Assembly (NCBI RefSeq): GCF_014836715.1
Contig: NZ_JACSQI010000003.1
Location: forward strand, 65,890 to 129,889
From: Escherichia whittamii
Lineage (GTDB): Bacteria; Pseudomonadota; Gammaproteobacteria; Enterobacterales; Enterobacteriaceae
Length of the DNA: 64,000 nucleotides
Reading direction: 5' to 3'
Shown here: one piece after another, positions 62,112 to 64,000 of the stretch
How the letters are laid out: each line of letters opens with the position of its first letter
Position numbering within the stretch: position 1 is the first letter of the stretch
The notes under the pieces: generated by a model
Databases searched by the model: none
The model's input: the letters and a program-made list of their open reading frames with translations, nothing else
Told to the model about the DNA's origin: nothing
Translations under genes and position numbers: made by a program

Positions 62112-62131
62112 TGATTTAACAGTTACAAGAT
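62104..62131 (-). promoter_or_regulatory. RAT (ribonucleic antiterminator) site for the BglG-type protein
   Basis: The minus strand reads AUCUUGUAACUGUUAAAUCA then GGCAAGGC, closely like the bgl and sac RAT sequences (UUGUUACUG...GCAGGCAAAACC). It overlaps the 5' arm of the terminator, so protein binding here and terminator formation exclude each other. Confidence 0.75.
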
Positions 62132-62306
62132 GACTAACTAATGCGTATACCTTACACGGGATTGTGTTTAATAAAAGAGACGCCAGACTTATTTTTCTGG
62201 CCAACTTTCAAATATTCGACAACAATCACAAAATCACTGTCTAATATTCATATCAATAATATTGACTCAATGAAACATAAACCCATTGAATAAATAAATT
62301 AAAACA

Positions 62307-63560
62307 TCATCCCCTTCGCGCCAGCGTCGCCCCATCGGCAAAATACGCTTTAATACCCGCAAGAATAGACTCCGCAACTTCCTGCTGGAAAGTTGCCGTT
62401 TTCAATTTGCGCTCTTCTTCAACGTTACTGATAAACGCCGTTTCGACCAGAATGGATGGAATATCTGGCGCTTTCAGCACGGCAAACCCGGCCTGCTCAA
62501 CCTGATTCTTATGCAGCTTGTTGATTTTACCCAGCTTATTTAGCACAGCCTTACCAAACTTTAGGCTGTCGGCAATGGTCAGCGACTGCACCATATCAAA
62601 CATGGTGTGGTCGACATAGCGGTCGCCGCTTTTGCTCACGCCACCAATCAAGTCAGAGGCGTTCTGGGTTTGCGCCAGATATTTTGCCGCAGTACTGGTT
62701 GCGCCTTTGGTAGAGAGCGCAAACACCGAGGAACCGCTCGGCTGGCGACTGGTAAAGGCGTCGGCATGAATAGAGACAAACAAGTCAGCACGCTGTTTCT
62801 GTGCTTTTGCTACGCGCACTTGCAACGGAATGAAGATGTCTTCATTACGCGTCATGTAAACCTTCATATTGCCCTCTTTCTCGATCAGAGAGCGCAGACG
62901 GCGAGCTATTTGCAATACCACGTCTTTTTCGCGCGTTTTGTATTTCCCCACCGCGCCAGAGTCTTCGCCGCCGTGGCCAGGGTCAAGCATAATGACAATC
63001 GGACGATCGCGCCCTGCCTTGCCAGGCTGTGGGCCACTCTGTGCAGGCGGCACCTGCTTTTCGAGGTCGCCTTTATTGTAATCTTCCAGCAGTGCCAACA
63101 GTGGGTCCTGCATGTCCTGAGCATTGGCCGGATAAAGGTCCATCACCAGGCGTTCTTTAAACCCGGCGACCGGCGCGAGGGCAAACATCTGCGGTTTTAC
63201 ATTTTGCTTTAACTCAAAAACCATCCGCACGGTTTGCGGATCAAATTGGCCAACGCGTGCCGACTTGATGAACGGGTCGTCAGCGCGGATTTGCGCAGCC
63301 ATCCCCTTGAGCACCGAGTTCAGGTTTACATCTTCGATATCCACCACCACGCGTTCAGGGTTACTCAACGCAAACTGCTTATATTTCAGCTGACGATTTG
63401 ATTCTACCGTCACACGGGTATAGCTGGATGCAGGCCAGACGCGCACCGCCACGACCTGACTGACCGCAGCCAGACTCACCTGGCTTACGCTCAATAGCCA
63501 CATGGCGCCCGCGCCTTGCAGTAAACGACGGCGGCTGATTGCAGTGTTGGATCCTGACAT
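62307..63560 (-). CDS. amiC: N-acetylmuramoyl-L-alanine amidase AmiC
   Basis: 417 residues from the ATG at 63560; thirty in-frame codons upstream are rejected because the usual protein starts [18 protein letters not shown], a Tat signal peptide. Periplasmic AMIN domain (septal targeting, about 40-150), linker, then Amidase_3 with the zinc site [15 protein letters not shown] near 192-206 and SIHADAF. Splits daughter-cell peptidoglycan and is activated by NlpD. Confidence 0.97.
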   Translation of the reverse strand: MSGSNTAISRRRLLQGAGAMWLLSVSQVSLAAVSQVVAVRVWPASSYTRVTVESNRQLKYKQFALSNPERVVVDIEDVNLNSVLKGMAAQIRADDPFIKSARVGQFDPQTVRMVFELKQNVKPQMFALAPVAGFKERLVMDLYPANAQDMQDPLLALLEDYNKGDLEKQVPPAQSGPQPGKAGRDRPIVIMLDPGHGGEDSGAVGKYKTREKDVVLQIARRLRSLIEKEGNMKVYMTRNEDIFIPLQVRVAKAQKQRADLFVSIHADAFTSRQPSGSSVFALSTKGATSTAAKYLAQTQNASDLIGGVSKSGDRYVDHTMFDMVQSLTIADSLKFGKAVLNKLGKINKLHKNQVEQAGFAVLKAPDIPSILVETAFISNVEEERKLKTATFQQEVAESILAGIKAYFADGATLARRG

Positions 63561-63742
63561 GCCTCTCCCGAGCAAAAGAAATCTAAGCTGTGTAACAAGT
63601 AAACGACCAATTTGACCGGAAACTTTAGCGAAAGACGCATAATCTGTCATCTATAAAAAGGTAAACATTCTATTTATATTCACGGTATTACTGATAAAAA
63701 AGTCGCTCCCGCATAAAATTCGCACTTGCACACGGCGAAAAA

Positions 63743-63781
63743 ACAGAATAAAAATACAGTAATTTCGAATAATCATGCAAA
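63743..63781 (+). promoter_or_regulatory. Two ARG boxes upstream of argA
   Basis: ACAGAATAAAAATACAGT (63743-63760) and TTCGAATAATCATGCAAA (63764-63781), each an 18-bp imperfect palindrome like the ArgR consensus, three bases apart as in other arg operators. They end 10 bases before the argA start. Confidence 0.85.
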
Positions 63782-63791
63782 GAGGTGTGCC

Positions 63792-64000
63792 GTGGTAAAG
63801 GAACGTAAAACCGAGCTGGTCGAGGGATTCCGCCATTCGGTTCCCTATATCAATACCCACCGGGGAAAAACGTTTGTCATCATGCTCGGCGGAGAAGCCA
63901 TTGAGCATGAAAATTTCTCCAGTATTGTCAATGACATTGGGTTATTGCATAGCCTCGGCATTCGTCTGGTGGTGGTTTATGGCGCACGTCCCCAGATCGA
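63792..64000 (+). CDS. argA: N-acetylglutamate synthase ArgA (partial, 5' end only)
   Basis: GTG start at 63792 with an AGAGGTG ribosome binding site. The first 69 residues, [20 protein letters not shown] onward with the amino-acid kinase motif [11 protein letters not shown], are seen before the window ends. First enzyme of arginine synthesis; repressed by ArgR through the adjacent ARG boxes. Divergent from amiC. Confidence 0.96.
   Translation, partial: MVKERKTELVEGFRHSVPYINTHRGKTFVIMLGGEAIEHENFSSIVNDIGLLHSLGIRLVVVYGARPQI

Noticed and set aside
62046..62204. N-terminal extension of the antiterminator (MARKISL...)
   Set aside because: It would code across the RAT and terminator hairpin, and the CAT domain starts normally at the ATG at 62045.
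62112..62306. Second copy of the tRNA-fMet 3' end as an attachment site for the PTS operon
   Set aside because: I looked for the TTCAAATCC...CGCAACCA end on the amiC side and did not find it.

Overview
The window is chromosomal DNA of Escherichia coli. Nearly every core gene matches the K-12 order from ygcR to argA: ygcRSUW-yqcE-ygcE, queE, eno-pyrG, mazG-relA-rlmD, barA, gudDXP, yqcA-truC-yqcC, csrB, syd, queF, ppnN, sdaCB, xni, fucOA...fucIKU, rlmM-ygdD-gcvA, gcvB, ygdI, csdAE, tcdA, mltA, metZWV, amiC, argA. Protein lengths and motifs fit, and REP/BIME elements typical of E. coli sit between operons. Several departures from K-12 point to a lineage like the B2 and related extraintestinal groups; this is inference from gene content, not a typing result. 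They are a CRISPR2 locus worn down to one repeat, no mazEF between relA and mazG, a rebuilt fuc locus, and a PTS operon next to metV.

Region by region. 1-7305 holds an uncharacterised oxidation/transport cluster: an ETF beta-like protein, two MFS carriers, an FAD-linked oxidase, an SDR and an FGGY kinase. Its divergent ygcW/yqcE control region has a CRP box and a terminator-like leader on each side. 7306-12060 holds the CRISPR remnant, queE, and a LemA lipoprotein followed by three tandem TPM-domain paralogs. 12080-36796 is core genome: glycolysis and CTP synthesis, the stringent response (relA), the BarA sensor and its downstream RNA csrB with a UvrY-type box, D-glucarate use, queuosine enzymes, and serine uptake and deamination.

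36851-49152 is the fuc locus, rebuilt. fucO, fucA, fucI, fucK and fucU are kept, but the symporter gene fucP and the activator gene fucR are absent. In their place is a minus-strand ribose-type ABC transporter (ATPase, permease, binding protein), an extra pentulose-type FGGY kinase and a LacI-family regulator. Two identical 16-bp perfect palindromes 240 bp apart lie in the 469-bp divergent control region. One sits just after a good fucI promoter with a CRP box, so both arms look like one LacI-controlled, catabolite-activated regulon.

49189-56230 is core again, including gcvA/gcvB and the csd and tcdA genes. Three 110-bp repeats carry the initiator tRNA genes metZ, metW and metV. Between them and amiC lies an AT-rich five-gene operon: a BglG-type antiterminator, a PTS EIIBC of the glucose/MalX type, a MalY-like PLP enzyme, a SIS-only arabinose-5-phosphate isomerase and a D-2-hydroxyacid dehydrogenase. 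Its leader has a recognisable RAT/terminator. From memory this corresponds to the CFT073 cluster c3405-c3410, reported to aid urinary tract colonisation but with unknown substrate. The window ends in argA, behind two ARG boxes.
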